From NCBI GenBank assembly GCA_964409165.1, contig CAYPCH010000022.1:1-37553 (forward strand): a stretch of DNA of 37,553 nucleotides, written 5' to 3'. Made by a program: the position numbers and the translations under genes. The DNA comes from CAYPCH01 sp964409165. Lineage in GTDB: Bacteria > Bacillota > Clostridia > Acetivibrionales > Acetivibrionaceae. Positions 29,950 to 37,553 of this stretch are shown one piece after another. The notes beneath the pieces are model-generated. The model had not been told where the DNA came from, made no database searches, and saw only the letters and a program-made list of their open reading frames with translations. Every line of letters begins with the position of its first letter. Positions within the stretch are counted from its first letter, which is position 1.

Positions 29950-32217
29950 CTATTTTTCCTGCCTGCTACTGTCCACTGTATTTCCCTCTTTGCTTTCAGA
30001 ACTGTTTTCCAAATCAATGCTTTTACCACCCGATTCGGTAGTATTATTTTCTTTTGTCCTGTCATTTACTCTTTTGATCTCAGGATATTCTTCTCTTGCA
30101 TGAAAATAGCCGCTAAAAACTTTCATAAAGGCTTTTGCTATACTATCAAGGTCTTTTAACGTCAGACTGCATTGGTCAAACTGTCCATCATCCAATTTAT
30201 CCTTGGTTATTTTTCTTATAAAACCTTCAATTTTACCTTCCGTTCTGTCTGGCATTGACCTGACCGCCGCTTCAACCGAATCGGCAAGCATGACAACAGC
30301 AGCTTCCTTCGATGATGGTTTTAATCCGTCATATCTAAATTTCTCCTCATCAACATCTTCACATTTTTCAGACTTTTTAGCCTTATGGTAAAAATATGCA
30401 ATTAATGTAGTCCCATGATGCTGTATTATTATATCCCTTATAGCCAGAGGTATTTTAAATTTCCTTGCCATTTCTTCTCCATCATGAATGTGGGAAGAAA
30501 TAACCAACGAACTCAGGTTAGCTGTCATCTTGTCGTGAGGGTTTTCACTTAACTGATTTTCTATAAAAAAACCAGGTCTTTTTAGCTTCCCTATATCATG
30601 GAAATAAGCTGCCACTCTTGCCAGCAAAGCATTTCCTCCAATTGCTTCAGTTCCCGCCTCCGCAAGATTGCCCACCATAAGGCTGTGATGATATGTCCCG
30701 GGTGCTTCAGTCAATAGTCTTTTTAAGAGAGGTTGGTTTGGATTTGCAAGCTCTAAAAGTCTCATTGGGGTTATTATATTGAAGGTTGTCTCTAAAAACG
30801 GCAGTAACCCTATAGTTATAACTACAGATGCAAGCCCGTTAATAAAGACAATGATGCTGTCTTTGAGCAACACTTCCACAGAATACTTGTTTATCAAATC
30901 AAAGGATGCAATAACAAGAACATTAAGCCCACCGATTACCAAGCCGGCAATAGAAAGCTTGTTTCTCTGATTTGCCTTAGATACAACAAATGCTGAAAAA
31001 GTACCGCTGACAGTTGCCATATATACAAACTTGACATCACCGCCCACAACCAGTGTATTGCTCATCAGCATAATTGCAATAGTCAGAATGAAATTTACAA
31101 TCAATGCCAACTTCAAATCAAGCAGTATCGATATAAGCATGGTAGCTATAAAAATCGGAATTGCCAATGTGGAATACTCGTATATCGCCCTTGCAATAAG
31201 TAGTGTCAGCAGAATTACTATTGACAGCAAAATCAGGTCATTTCTATTATAAAACACCTTTTTACAGAAATTATTCATATAAAGAATTAGCATAAGTGAA
31301 AGCATTATAAGAATAACCAGAATTCCTGCAAAAAAAGAATAATCAAATCTGCTCTTTGTTTCCAACAGATTTAAATCTTCAAGAACCTTAAGCTTATCTT
31401 TTGTAACTATTTCGCCCTCACTGATTATCCTCTGATCCTTCTTGATTCTTTCTATATTTTTTTCATCATTACGGGCTATACGCTTTTTATCATCAGTAGC
31501 TTTCTGATTAATTATGCGGTTGGGCTTCAAAATATGATTGTACAAAATATAACCAGTATTTTTAAGTTCCTGCTTCAGAGCAGTTTCCTGAATTTTCCTT
31601 TGAAGTTCATCCTTTCTGCCAGCAAGATTACTTGTTGTGATATCTTCTCTCATTATCTCCCTTATTTGTTTGCGTAATACAGACTCAAAGTTCTTGATAT
31701 CATCATCACCGGCTTTAGAAATAAGGTAAAGTATCTGCTCAAAAGAAAGAGTTATCTTTAAATTACTGATATCTTCATTGAGTTTATTTGCTATTTTCTC
31801 CTGCTCCTGTGCTAACAGACTGTTAAACGTTTCTTCATTCCGCTCGGCAGATAGCTCCTGAGCCTTTTTCCTGACATTCGCCCTCGCTTCTTCCACCAGA
31901 TAAATAAAGCTGTCCAAATTCTCATAAACTTCAATGGACGCATCACTTGCCACTTCCATTTCAGGAATTACCGCATTGGCAGCCTCCTCCATCTTCTGCT
32001 CCGTCTTAATTGTATTTATTACATCACGTGGTGCCATTATACTATGTCTTGATACCTCTCCCTCAGTCAGTCTATATTTTCTGGGAGTTGCTCCGTTTAG
32101 TACAATTAAAAACGCAAGGATAATGGTAAGAATAGCAATTAGTATCCTCTGAATGTTTTTATTCTTGAAATAAGTTCTAAGGTTACCTTGAATATCAATG
32201 TTTCTATCTTTGAACAT
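29950..32217 (-). CDS. pgpH: Cyclic-di-AMP phosphodiesterase PgpH (7TM-HD)
   Basis: 755 aa. N-terminal membrane helix, a large extracytoplasmic domain (about 50-280), seven membrane helices (about 285-480) and a cytoplasmic HD domain (about 485-715). The HD motif is in RVAAYFHDIGKLKRPGFF, with YHHSLMVGNLAEAG before it and HIHDGEEMA and IIIQHHG after it, the metal-ligand set of this family. PgpH hydrolyses c-di-AMP to pApA, controlling potassium and osmotic balance. The C-terminus is a Ser/Glu/Asn-rich tail. Known as YqfF in Bacillus, in the same neighbourhood after phoH. Confidence 0.95.
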   Translation of the reverse strand: MFKDRNIDIQGNLRTYFKNKNIQRILIAILTIILAFLIVLNGATPRKYRLTEGEVSRHSIMAPRDVINTIKTEQKMEEAANAVIPEMEVASDASIEVYENLDSFIYLVEEARANVRKKAQELSAERNEETFNSLLAQEQEKIANKLNEDISNLKITLSFEQILYLISKAGDDDIKNFESVLRKQIREIMREDITTSNLAGRKDELQRKIQETALKQELKNTGYILYNHILKPNRIINQKATDDKKRIARNDEKNIERIKKDQRIISEGEIVTKDKLKVLEDLNLLETKSRFDYSFFAGILVILIMLSLMLILYMNNFCKKVFYNRNDLILLSIVILLTLLIARAIYEYSTLAIPIFIATMLISILLDLKLALIVNFILTIAIMLMSNTLVVGGDVKFVYMATVSGTFSAFVVSKANQRNKLSIAGLVIGGLNVLVIASFDLINKYSVEVLLKDSIIVFINGLASVVITIGLLPFLETTFNIITPMRLLELANPNQPLLKRLLTEAPGTYHHSLMVGNLAEAGTEAIGGNALLARVAAYFHDIGKLKRPGFFIENQLSENPHDKMTANLSSLVISSHIHDGEEMARKFKIPLAIRDIIIQHHGTTLIAYFYHKAKKSEKCEDVDEEKFRYDGLKPSSKEAAVVMLADSVEAAVRSMPDRTEGKIEGFIRKITKDKLDDGQFDQCSLTLKDLDSIAKAFMKVFSGYFHAREEYPEIKRVNDRTKENNTTESGGKSIDLENSSESKEGNTVDSSRQEK

Positions 32218-32261
32218 AAACCCCGCTCCTTTTTAACAAGCACTTTTATATATACAGCTTT

Positions 32262-32287
32262 CGCATTCAATATAAATCACGAAAATG
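32262..32287. repeat. Partial dispersed repeats fused (GCATTCAATATA + AATCACGAAAATG)
   Basis: The end of the 29-nt repeat (GCATTCAATATA, 32263-32274) directly abuts one arm of the 43-nt hairpin family (AATCACGAAAATG, 32275-32287) in the short pgpH-phoH gap. This suggests the two repeats belong to one larger element. Confidence 0.5.
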
Positions 32288-32288
32288 T

Positions 32289-33269
32289 TTATGAGCCCTT
32301 ATGTTCTTTTCCCTGGTCGTACCTTTCATATGCCTGTATTATTTTCTGTACAAGCTCATGTCTGACTACATCTCTATCGGTTAAATGAACAAAAGATATT
32401 CCTTTTATATCCTTTAAAATCTTCATAACTACCTTAAGCCCCGACTTCTTGTCCCCCGGAAGGTCAATCTGGGTTATATCTCCTGTAATCACTGCCTTTG
32501 AGCCGAAACCTATACGGGTAAGAAACATTTTCATCTGCTCCTGAGTAGTATTTTGAGCCTCATCAAGTATTATAAAAGAGTCATCTAGCGTTCTTCCCCT
32601 CATATACGCAAGTGGCGCAATCTCTATCATGCCTTTCTCAAGGTATTTTTGGTATGTCTCAAACCCCATCATTTCATAAAGAGCATCATACAAAGGCCTT
32701 AAATACGGGTCTACCTTATTTTGTAAATCTCCGGGCAAAAAACCAAGCTTCTCACCTGCTTCCACAGCAGGTCTTGTAAGAACTATTCTGTTGACCACCT
32801 TGTTCCGAAATGCCGTTACAGCCATCGCTACAGCCAGAAATGTCTTACCTGTTCCTGCCGGACCTATACCGAAAACAATGTCATTATTTTTAATAGCATC
32901 TACATATATTTTCTGACCGTGAGTCTTTGACTTAATCTGTTTTCCCCGCGCCGTAAGACATATATAATCAGCATTAAAATCCTTTACTTTGTCCAGTTGT
33001 TCTTCATTTGCAAGCTGTACCAGATAGCTTACATTCTGTTTGGTGATAACATCACCCTGTGCTGCGAGGCTCATAAGCCTTTGCAAAACAGTCTTTGCCT
33101 TAAGTACACCTTCCGAATAACCTACCACCCTGATCTCATCATCCCTGGAAATAACCTTTACATTGAATGCATCCTCCACTATGTGAATATTCTCATCAAA
33201 ACTGCCAAAAAGGTTCATTGCGTGCTCAATCCTGTCATACTCCAAAGAGATTTCTATAAGACTTTCCAA
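32289..33269 (-). CDS. phoH: PhoH family ATPase
   Basis: 326 aa. N-terminal KH-like region (about 1-110) and a P-loop ATPase with GPAGTGKTFLAVAMAV (about 138-153), the ARGKQIKSKTHGQK lead-in, and Walker B FIILDEAQNTTQEQMK, then TGDITQIDLP. PhoH is linked to RNA metabolism, often as part of the ybeY operon, and its exact role is open. It starts one base from the stop of yqfD, implying coupled translation. Confidence 0.94.
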   Translation of the reverse strand: MESLIEISLEYDRIEHAMNLFGSFDENIHIVEDAFNVKVISRDDEIRVVGYSEGVLKAKTVLQRLMSLAAQGDVITKQNVSYLVQLANEEQLDKVKDFNADYICLTARGKQIKSKTHGQKIYVDAIKNNDIVFGIGPAGTGKTFLAVAMAVTAFRNKVVNRIVLTRPAVEAGEKLGFLPGDLQNKVDPYLRPLYDALYEMMGFETYQKYLEKGMIEIAPLAYMRGRTLDDSFIILDEAQNTTQEQMKMFLTRIGFGSKAVITGDITQIDLPGDKKSGLKVVMKILKDIKGISFVHLTDRDVVRHELVQKIIQAYERYDQGKEHKGS

Positions 33270-34466
33270 TCACTTTCCCCCAATCTCTATCGTATATCCA
33301 ATATCCTCTATACATTCAATAATGACATCCGCCGAAAGGCTGCCGTCTTCATTTTCAACAAAGCTCAATATTTTATTTACTATTTCAGCTTCTTCAGGAA
33401 CCCTTTTTAAAACTTCCCTATATGCAGTATCGGTTGCACTTTTTTTTGCATCCTCCAGAGTTATTTCAGCCTCAATGATACTATACTCATAGTACCTTTC
33501 AGTTATAAATCCAAAGGGTAAAACCATATCTTCACCTATTGAAAAAAGCTTTCTCATTTCCACCCTGTCATAATCACTATACGGTACATCCTTATTGAAC
33601 AAACCTATCCTTTTTGAAAACAGCAATATGGATATATTATCCTTCTTGTTTCCGGTTCTTACTTTTTCAACAACTCTTGTCTCTACAAGTTGCTCGTTTT
33701 CATACCAGGTTCTTGCATTTACAACGCCCATAGCGTGAACCATCCTAGGATTATCTTCCTGGTTTTTTACAGGAACAGTACCCGATATTAATATCTGCCC
33801 CTTCTTTACTGTATCCCCGGCTTTTACATTTTCTATTCCTGCTGTTACAATTATTGATTTTATTACTCCATCCTTTGCAGCAACAACATCACAAGGTATA
33901 TTTCTCGGAACTATCGGTGGTCTTTTCACTGCCTCAGATACTTCAACCTTAACTTTTGTGCCCTTTACAACCACACTTACCCATGACAGTTCATGAATAT
34001 CCATAATAATGTTGTTTGAGACGTTTTCTGTATTAATCCTGAATTTCAAAACCCCGGGCTTTATGCCCATTTCCATAAGCTTATTCAGTATCAATTCGGT
34101 TTCAATCGTCTGATTGCCTGCAACTTCAATTGTCCAGATGAAGGATGTCATCAAAATGAACAATATAATAAATACAACTGCACCAAGAAAAAAAGTCTTC
34201 CGTCCCTTATATCTGCTCAGTATAAAAGGAATACCCCTTTTTTCTGCTATAGATACCCTGCAATGTGTTTTCTTTGCAACCGGCCTTAGCATTCTAAATC
34301 CTTTTATGCTTACATTAAGAGTCATCCTGCTATCCTTCAGCTTTTTAATGTCCCAAAGTAATATCTGCCTTCTTATACATATATTCACAAATTTCTCCAA
34401 GAAGTATCCTTCAACCATTATAATAACATATCCTCTGACATAATTCCATATTTTCAACAACAACAT
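33270..34466 (-). CDS. yqfD: Sporulation protein YqfD
   Basis: 398 aa. Opening WNYVRGYVIIMVEGYFLEKFVN is diagnostic. A membrane helix (about 92-112, KTFFLGAVVFIILFILMTSF) separates a cytoplasmic N-terminus from a long extracytoplasmic part with TIETELILNKLMEMGIKPG (POTRA-like) and TVKKGQILISGTVPV. In Bacillus YqfD is a sigma-E-controlled protein required for efficient sporulation, with unknown biochemistry. Preceded by yqfC (42 nt). Confidence 0.92.
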   Translation of the reverse strand: MLLLKIWNYVRGYVIIMVEGYFLEKFVNICIRRQILLWDIKKLKDSRMTLNVSIKGFRMLRPVAKKTHCRVSIAEKRGIPFILSRYKGRKTFFLGAVVFIILFILMTSFIWTIEVAGNQTIETELILNKLMEMGIKPGVLKFRINTENVSNNIIMDIHELSWVSVVVKGTKVKVEVSEAVKRPPIVPRNIPCDVVAAKDGVIKSIIVTAGIENVKAGDTVKKGQILISGTVPVKNQEDNPRMVHAMGVVNARTWYENEQLVETRVVEKVRTGNKKDNISILLFSKRIGLFNKDVPYSDYDRVEMRKLFSIGEDMVLPFGFITERYYEYSIIEAEITLEDAKKSATDTAYREVLKRVPEEAEIVNKILSFVENEDGSLSADVIIECIEDIGYTIEIGGK

Positions 34467-34508
34467 TTATATTCCCCCCATGTTGCTATGCCGTTTATAC
34501 AACAATTT

Positions 34509-34826
34509 TTATCTTAAAAACTCAAGGGAGATTATACCACCGTTAACCATAAGATCTTCCGAGGTTATCTCTTTTATAATCAATCTTTCTCCTGCTATTT
34601 TTATTATTCCCATGCTTGTATTAACCCTGATTACGTTGTTATCATACTCAATAATCCCCTTATAATTCTCAATAACCATGTTCTTACTACCATACATGGT
34701 TATCTTTGGTATATCCAATACTATTTCCTTCGGCAATTCCAACAGCTCGGTCATTTTTGCTCTTATGTCCACTTTATGCTCTTGCTTATTTTGTTTTTTG
34801 CTACGGTCCTTTCTTTTCTGAGCCAT
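34509..34826 (-). CDS. yqfC: Sporulation protein YqfC
   Basis: 105 aa. A Lys-rich start (KRKDRSKKQNKQ) and the conserved LPKEIVLDIPKITMYG, VIENYKGIIEYD and LMVNGGI. It belongs to the YqfC/YabP-like sporulation family, always upstream of yqfD. No membrane segment is seen. AAGGAGAA lies before the ATG. Confidence 0.9.
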   Translation of the reverse strand: MAQKRKDRSKKQNKQEHKVDIRAKMTELLELPKEIVLDIPKITMYGSKNMVIENYKGIIEYDNNVIRVNTSMGIIKIAGERLIIKEITSEDLMVNGGIISLEFLR

Positions 34827-34843
34827 AATTTTCTCCTTAAAAT

Positions 34844-35776
34844 CTATAAATCACTGTTACATAAATTGTTTACATCACCAAATTCAAACCCTTTCTCTCT
34901 TGCACCTTTAATAATACTTTCAAGAGCATCTGCATTGTCTTTCGATACGGCATGTAGTAAAATCACAGCACCATTGTGGAGATTATCCATAACCTTCCTA
35001 TGCGCATAGTCCTGACCTCTTTGCCTGTCTCTATACCAGTCATCATAGGCAAAGCTCCAAAAAAGGTTTGTATAACCCATCTTCTGTGTCAAAGCCAAAG
35101 TCCTTTCACTATATTCACCTTTTGGTGGGCGCAAAAATTTCATATGTTTATTGAATTTCTCATAAAACTCTCCATCAAGTCCTTGTATCTCCTCTTTCAG
35201 GTCAATATCCCCCAGACTTGGCAGACTCGGATGATTAATAGTATGGTTGCCTACAGTATGCCCCTCTTCTACCATTCTGTCCACCAAATCCTGATGTTCC
35301 TTTAAATAAGGACCTGTTATAAAGAACACCGCCTTTACGTTGTTTTCTTTTAGCACATCAAGAATTTTGGGGGTATATCCATTTTCATATCCCTCGTCAA
35401 AAGTAAGGTATATTTCATTTTTGTTAGCATCTCCTAAATAGAAACCTCCGTATCTTTTTAACAGTTCCGGAGTCCCCGGATCCGCATCAGGTGTTTTACC
35501 ATACCCTCTTCTGCAAATACCCCAGCGAAGAACTTTATTGCTGTGCTGACCACTGCCAATGGTCTCTACAAAGGCATCTTCATAATCTAGCATCTCGTCT
35601 ATTGTCCCTTCACTCAACATACCTGTTATCTCATCACTAAAATCAATGTTGTCAAGAGAAGCTGTCCAAGCTTTCCGTTCCGGCACATCAGTATTTTCCT
35701 TCTTGTTTCCAAACAATAGGTTTATTGCAAGTAACATAACTACCAAAAAGCAAACAATTATAATTCTTCCCTTCAT
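34844..35776 (-). CDS. pdaA: PdaA-type polysaccharide deacetylase (delta-lactam cortex synthesis)
   Basis: 310 aa. N-terminal membrane anchor or signal (about 4-22), then a NodB deacetylase domain (about 115-300). LTFDEGYENGYTPKILDVL is the PdaA form of motif 1. Motif 2 is GNHTINHPS (metal-binding His pair), and RPPKGEYS, FWSFAYDDW and ILLHAVSKDNADAL follow. This pattern is specific for the enzyme that deacetylates muramic acid residues during muramic-delta-lactam formation in spore cortex, so it fits with the sporulation genes yqfC/yqfD just downstream (18 nt). Enzyme function inferred from family. Confidence 0.9.
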   Translation of the reverse strand: MKGRIIIVCFLVVMLLAINLLFGNKKENTDVPERKAWTASLDNIDFSDEITGMLSEGTIDEMLDYEDAFVETIGSGQHSNKVLRWGICRRGYGKTPDADPGTPELLKRYGGFYLGDANKNEIYLTFDEGYENGYTPKILDVLKENNVKAVFFITGPYLKEHQDLVDRMVEEGHTVGNHTINHPSLPSLGDIDLKEEIQGLDGEFYEKFNKHMKFLRPPKGEYSERTLALTQKMGYTNLFWSFAYDDWYRDRQRGQDYAHRKVMDNLHNGAVILLHAVSKDNADALESIIKGAREKGFEFGDVNNLCNSDL

Positions 35777-35804
35777 ATAGTTCCTCCCTCTAAGGAATAA
35801 TATA

Positions 35805-35835
35805 ATAAATAAAAAGACCTTATAATATAAGGTCT
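35805..35835 (-). terminator. Rho-independent terminator after the DUF881 genes
   Basis: AGACCTTATA (35815-35824) and TATAAGGTCT (35826-35835). On the minus strand the stem runs into TTTTTATTTATTATA. It lies 66 nt beyond the second DUF881 stop codon and before pdaA. Confidence 0.75.
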
Positions 35836-35901
35836 ATAATATTTATATATAAAATTTATAAAAAAAATGACTGAAACAATTCTCTTTCTACTTAATACAA
35901 G

Positions 35902-36582
35902 CTACTTTACAGGTTCAAGGAGATTATATTTCAGAACTGAACCATCATCTCTAACCTTTGGTATAACAATACTGTCCTTCTTTTCCAACTTGACTTTTAT
36001 ATAGTCCTCAAGAAATTTAACAATTCCATCCAGCATATTTAAGGCGTTTTCAAGCTTTTCAGGCTCAGCTATAGCTTTAATGGTAAAAGGTGCTACCATC
36101 TGTTTTCCATTTATAACTATATAATAGGTTCCTGCTTTCTTAACTTCACTCATCGAAACTATCCTCTCACCATTAACGGATATAGCCTGTGCTTCAGAAG
36201 CTTTCAGTTCGTTCAGAATATCGAGTATGTCCTTTGCAATAACAGTATCAGTATCATTATCAAGAGTAATTTCTATTCCCGGTCCTTTTACATCGTATAA
36301 ACCTGCAAGGATTCTAGCTCTGTCCAGTTCTTTTCTAAGTTCCTGATCAATTTCAGAATTTTTCTCGTATCCCTCAAGCTTTTTCAAAAGCTCCTGATTT
36401 CTAACCGTTAGAGCCTCAGCATTCTTTTTTTCTGCAATAAGGTCATCTTTTAATGTATCAAGTCTTACCACCTGAGTTGTTTTAATTTTTTCGTTATAGT
36501 AAAGGCTTTTATACTGCCATGCAAGCATTATCCCAAGTATTAAACATACTACAGTTATTGAAATACTTCTTGAAAGTTTCAT
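35902..36582 (-). CDS. DUF881 family protein (YlxW/YlxX-like), second of pair
   Basis: 226 aa. One N-terminal membrane helix (about 6-24), a coiled coil (about 35-90, KKNAEALTVRNQELLKKLEGY), and the DUF881 domain with GPGIEITLDND, DILNELKASEAQAISVNGERI and PFTIKAIAEPEKLENAL. Members often sit near division or cell-wall genes; function unknown. Its ATG overlaps the stop of the previous DUF881 gene by one base. Confidence 0.9.
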   Translation of the reverse strand: MKLSRSISITVVCLILGIMLAWQYKSLYYNEKIKTTQVVRLDTLKDDLIAEKKNAEALTVRNQELLKKLEGYEKNSEIDQELRKELDRARILAGLYDVKGPGIEITLDNDTDTVIAKDILDILNELKASEAQAISVNGERIVSMSEVKKAGTYYIVINGKQMVAPFTIKAIAEPEKLENALNMLDGIVKFLEDYIKVKLEKKDSIVIPKVRDDGSVLKYNLLEPVK

Positions 36583-37295
36583 TAGTCAACTACCTCCAGA
36601 CTGTTTGTCAGATTTTCTATATTTCCGCTGTATGCAGGAATAACTATGTCCTTAGCTTCTTTTATTTCAATCCTTAAACCTCTTCCCTTTAAATCTATTA
36701 TTATATCACTTGTGTTAAGAGAACTGTACATTTTTCCTGGAGGACCTAAAGCTTTTACTTCAAATGGAACCGAGTACCTTGTACCATTAACCCGGATTGT
36801 GGGACCTGTACATATTACTCCCGTTGTCGATATTATCCGCTCATTATTAACCGAAAGTGCTTGAGCACCAGCTTTCTTAAGCTCATTAAGAACCTTCACA
36901 ATATCTATATTGTGAAGAATATCGTCTTCCACATCTTTGCTTATTCTGTGCGGGGCATCATTAAGTTTGATTATTACCCCATTTCCTACCACATTGGTAA
37001 GACCTGCTACAATATTTGCCTTTTCCCACTCGCTTTCAAATGCCTTATCATTGCTTCTCTCAAAAAAGCTCCTTTCAAAATCCTCAATCAACTTCAGATT
37101 TTTGTCAATCTCCTCTCTGAGCTTGCTTGCTTTTACCTTCTCAACATTCAACTGCTCTTTATAGCTCTCAATCTCATAGGCAACTGTAGGCTTACCCTTG
37201 TTTGAATGCAAAACACTCCTAAATTGAACAGTCAACAGTAAGCCCAACAACATAAAAACAAACAGAAATATATAATTATCTTCTTTTTTAGCCAT
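36582..37295 (-). CDS. DUF881 family protein (YlxW/YlxX-like), first of pair
   Basis: 237 aa. N-terminal helix (about 8-24), a coiled coil (about 38-78) and the DUF881 domain with VGNGVIIKLNDA, VLNELKKAGAQALSVNNERI, TGPTIRVNGTRYSVPFEV and ALGPPGKMYSSLN. It clearly matches its downstream neighbour and looks like an ancient tandem duplication. It begins 37295, and 258 nt with repeats lie upstream. Confidence 0.9.
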   Translation of the reverse strand: MAKKEDNYIFLFVFMLLGLLLTVQFRSVLHSNKGKPTVAYEIESYKEQLNVEKVKASKLREEIDKNLKLIEDFERSFFERSNDKAFESEWEKANIVAGLTNVVGNGVIIKLNDAPHRISKDVEDDILHNIDIVKVLNELKKAGAQALSVNNERIISTTGVICTGPTIRVNGTRYSVPFEVKALGPPGKMYSSLNTSDIIIDLKGRGLRIEIKEAKDIVIPAYSGNIENLTNSLEVVD

Positions 37296-37553
37296 TCTTT
37301 TCCCCTGCCAGAGTATAATTTAAATTCTCATTGTACAACCATTTTCGTGCAATCATTTTCGTGATTTATATATATTCTTTATTTTACTATAAAAATATTC
37401 TATTTCAAGTGTCTGCCTATATTACCCATATAATCTTATAGTATTAATATAATTAAAAATTATATCATATATATTGAATGCAATAAAGATTTTACATCTT
37501 TGAGTTTCCCCATTTTTTAATATAGTGCTAAAAGTCGGGTAGGTCAGAGACTT
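37296..37553. other. Repeat-bearing non-coding end of the window
   Basis: AT-rich with no gene seen. Contains two close copies of the ATTTTCGTG arm of the hairpin family (about 37339-37368) and the 29-nt repeat in reverse orientation (37470-37498). Confidence 0.5.
37470..37498. repeat. 29-nt dispersed repeat, copy B (reverse)
   Basis: Read on the minus strand it matches 11660-11688 at 28 of 29 positions (one C/T change). Confidence 0.65.

Overview
The window is AT-rich chromosomal DNA from an anaerobic, spore-forming clostridium. The L-lactate dehydrogenase, the cinA/murJ/recA/recX block and the yqfC-yqfD-phoH-pgpH-ybeY-dgkA-cdd-era-yqzL-recO block are typical of Clostridia. From memory, the protein sequences and the recA-cinA-ldh neighbourhood look most like the Acetivibrio (Clostridium) thermocellus group; this is recognition, not a database result. 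Most genes are on the minus strand; the plus-strand exception is 11872-18041.

Region 1 (about 160-4910, minus) is the accessory part and the most interesting. It holds a 42-codon gene for a peptide with four cysteines in strict CX3CX3CX3C spacing, two different radical SAM/SPASM enzymes, and a fused ABC exporter. A hairpin separates the peptide gene from the enzymes, and an unrecognised 52-aa ORF lies upstream. The set resembles a sactipeptide (sulfur-to-alpha-carbon thioether RiPP) locus of the thuricin CD/thurincin H type, but the precursor has almost no leader and no protease or immunity gene is evident. A secreted protein with a chitin-binding-type-3-like C-terminus follows (5094-5990).

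Region 2 (6292-11458, minus) carries recX, recA (near-consensus promoter plus LexA box), murJ (TTG start) and cinA. Region 3 (11872-18041, plus) carries ldh, then a MoxR ATPase / DUF58 / membrane transglutaminase operon. Region 4 (18187-22463, minus) has a small PspC protein, glyA under a tandem glycine riboswitch, a DUF2225 protein and a VanW/G5 protein. Region 5 (22761-37295, minus) has the thiI/cysteine desulfurase pair, a PilZ protein, and the long recO-yqzL-era-cdd-dgkA/PAP2-ybeY-pgpH-phoH-yqfD-yqfC series. That series joins DNA repair, ribosome maturation, c-di-AMP turnover, lipid-carrier recycling and sporulation. It continues into a PdaA-type cortex deacetylase and two DUF881 genes.

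The intergenic DNA is unusually rich in small dispersed repeats: a MITE-like element (TIR ACTCAACTTTCCCAC, one copy with a perfect 5-bp target duplication), a 43-nt hairpin family with a covarying base pair, a 29-nt repeat in opposite orientations, a 67-nt repeat, a GGTACTCAA-plus-long-stem element, and a perfect 64-bp GC-rich palindrome. No tRNA, rRNA, CRISPR array, prophage or complete insertion sequence was seen.
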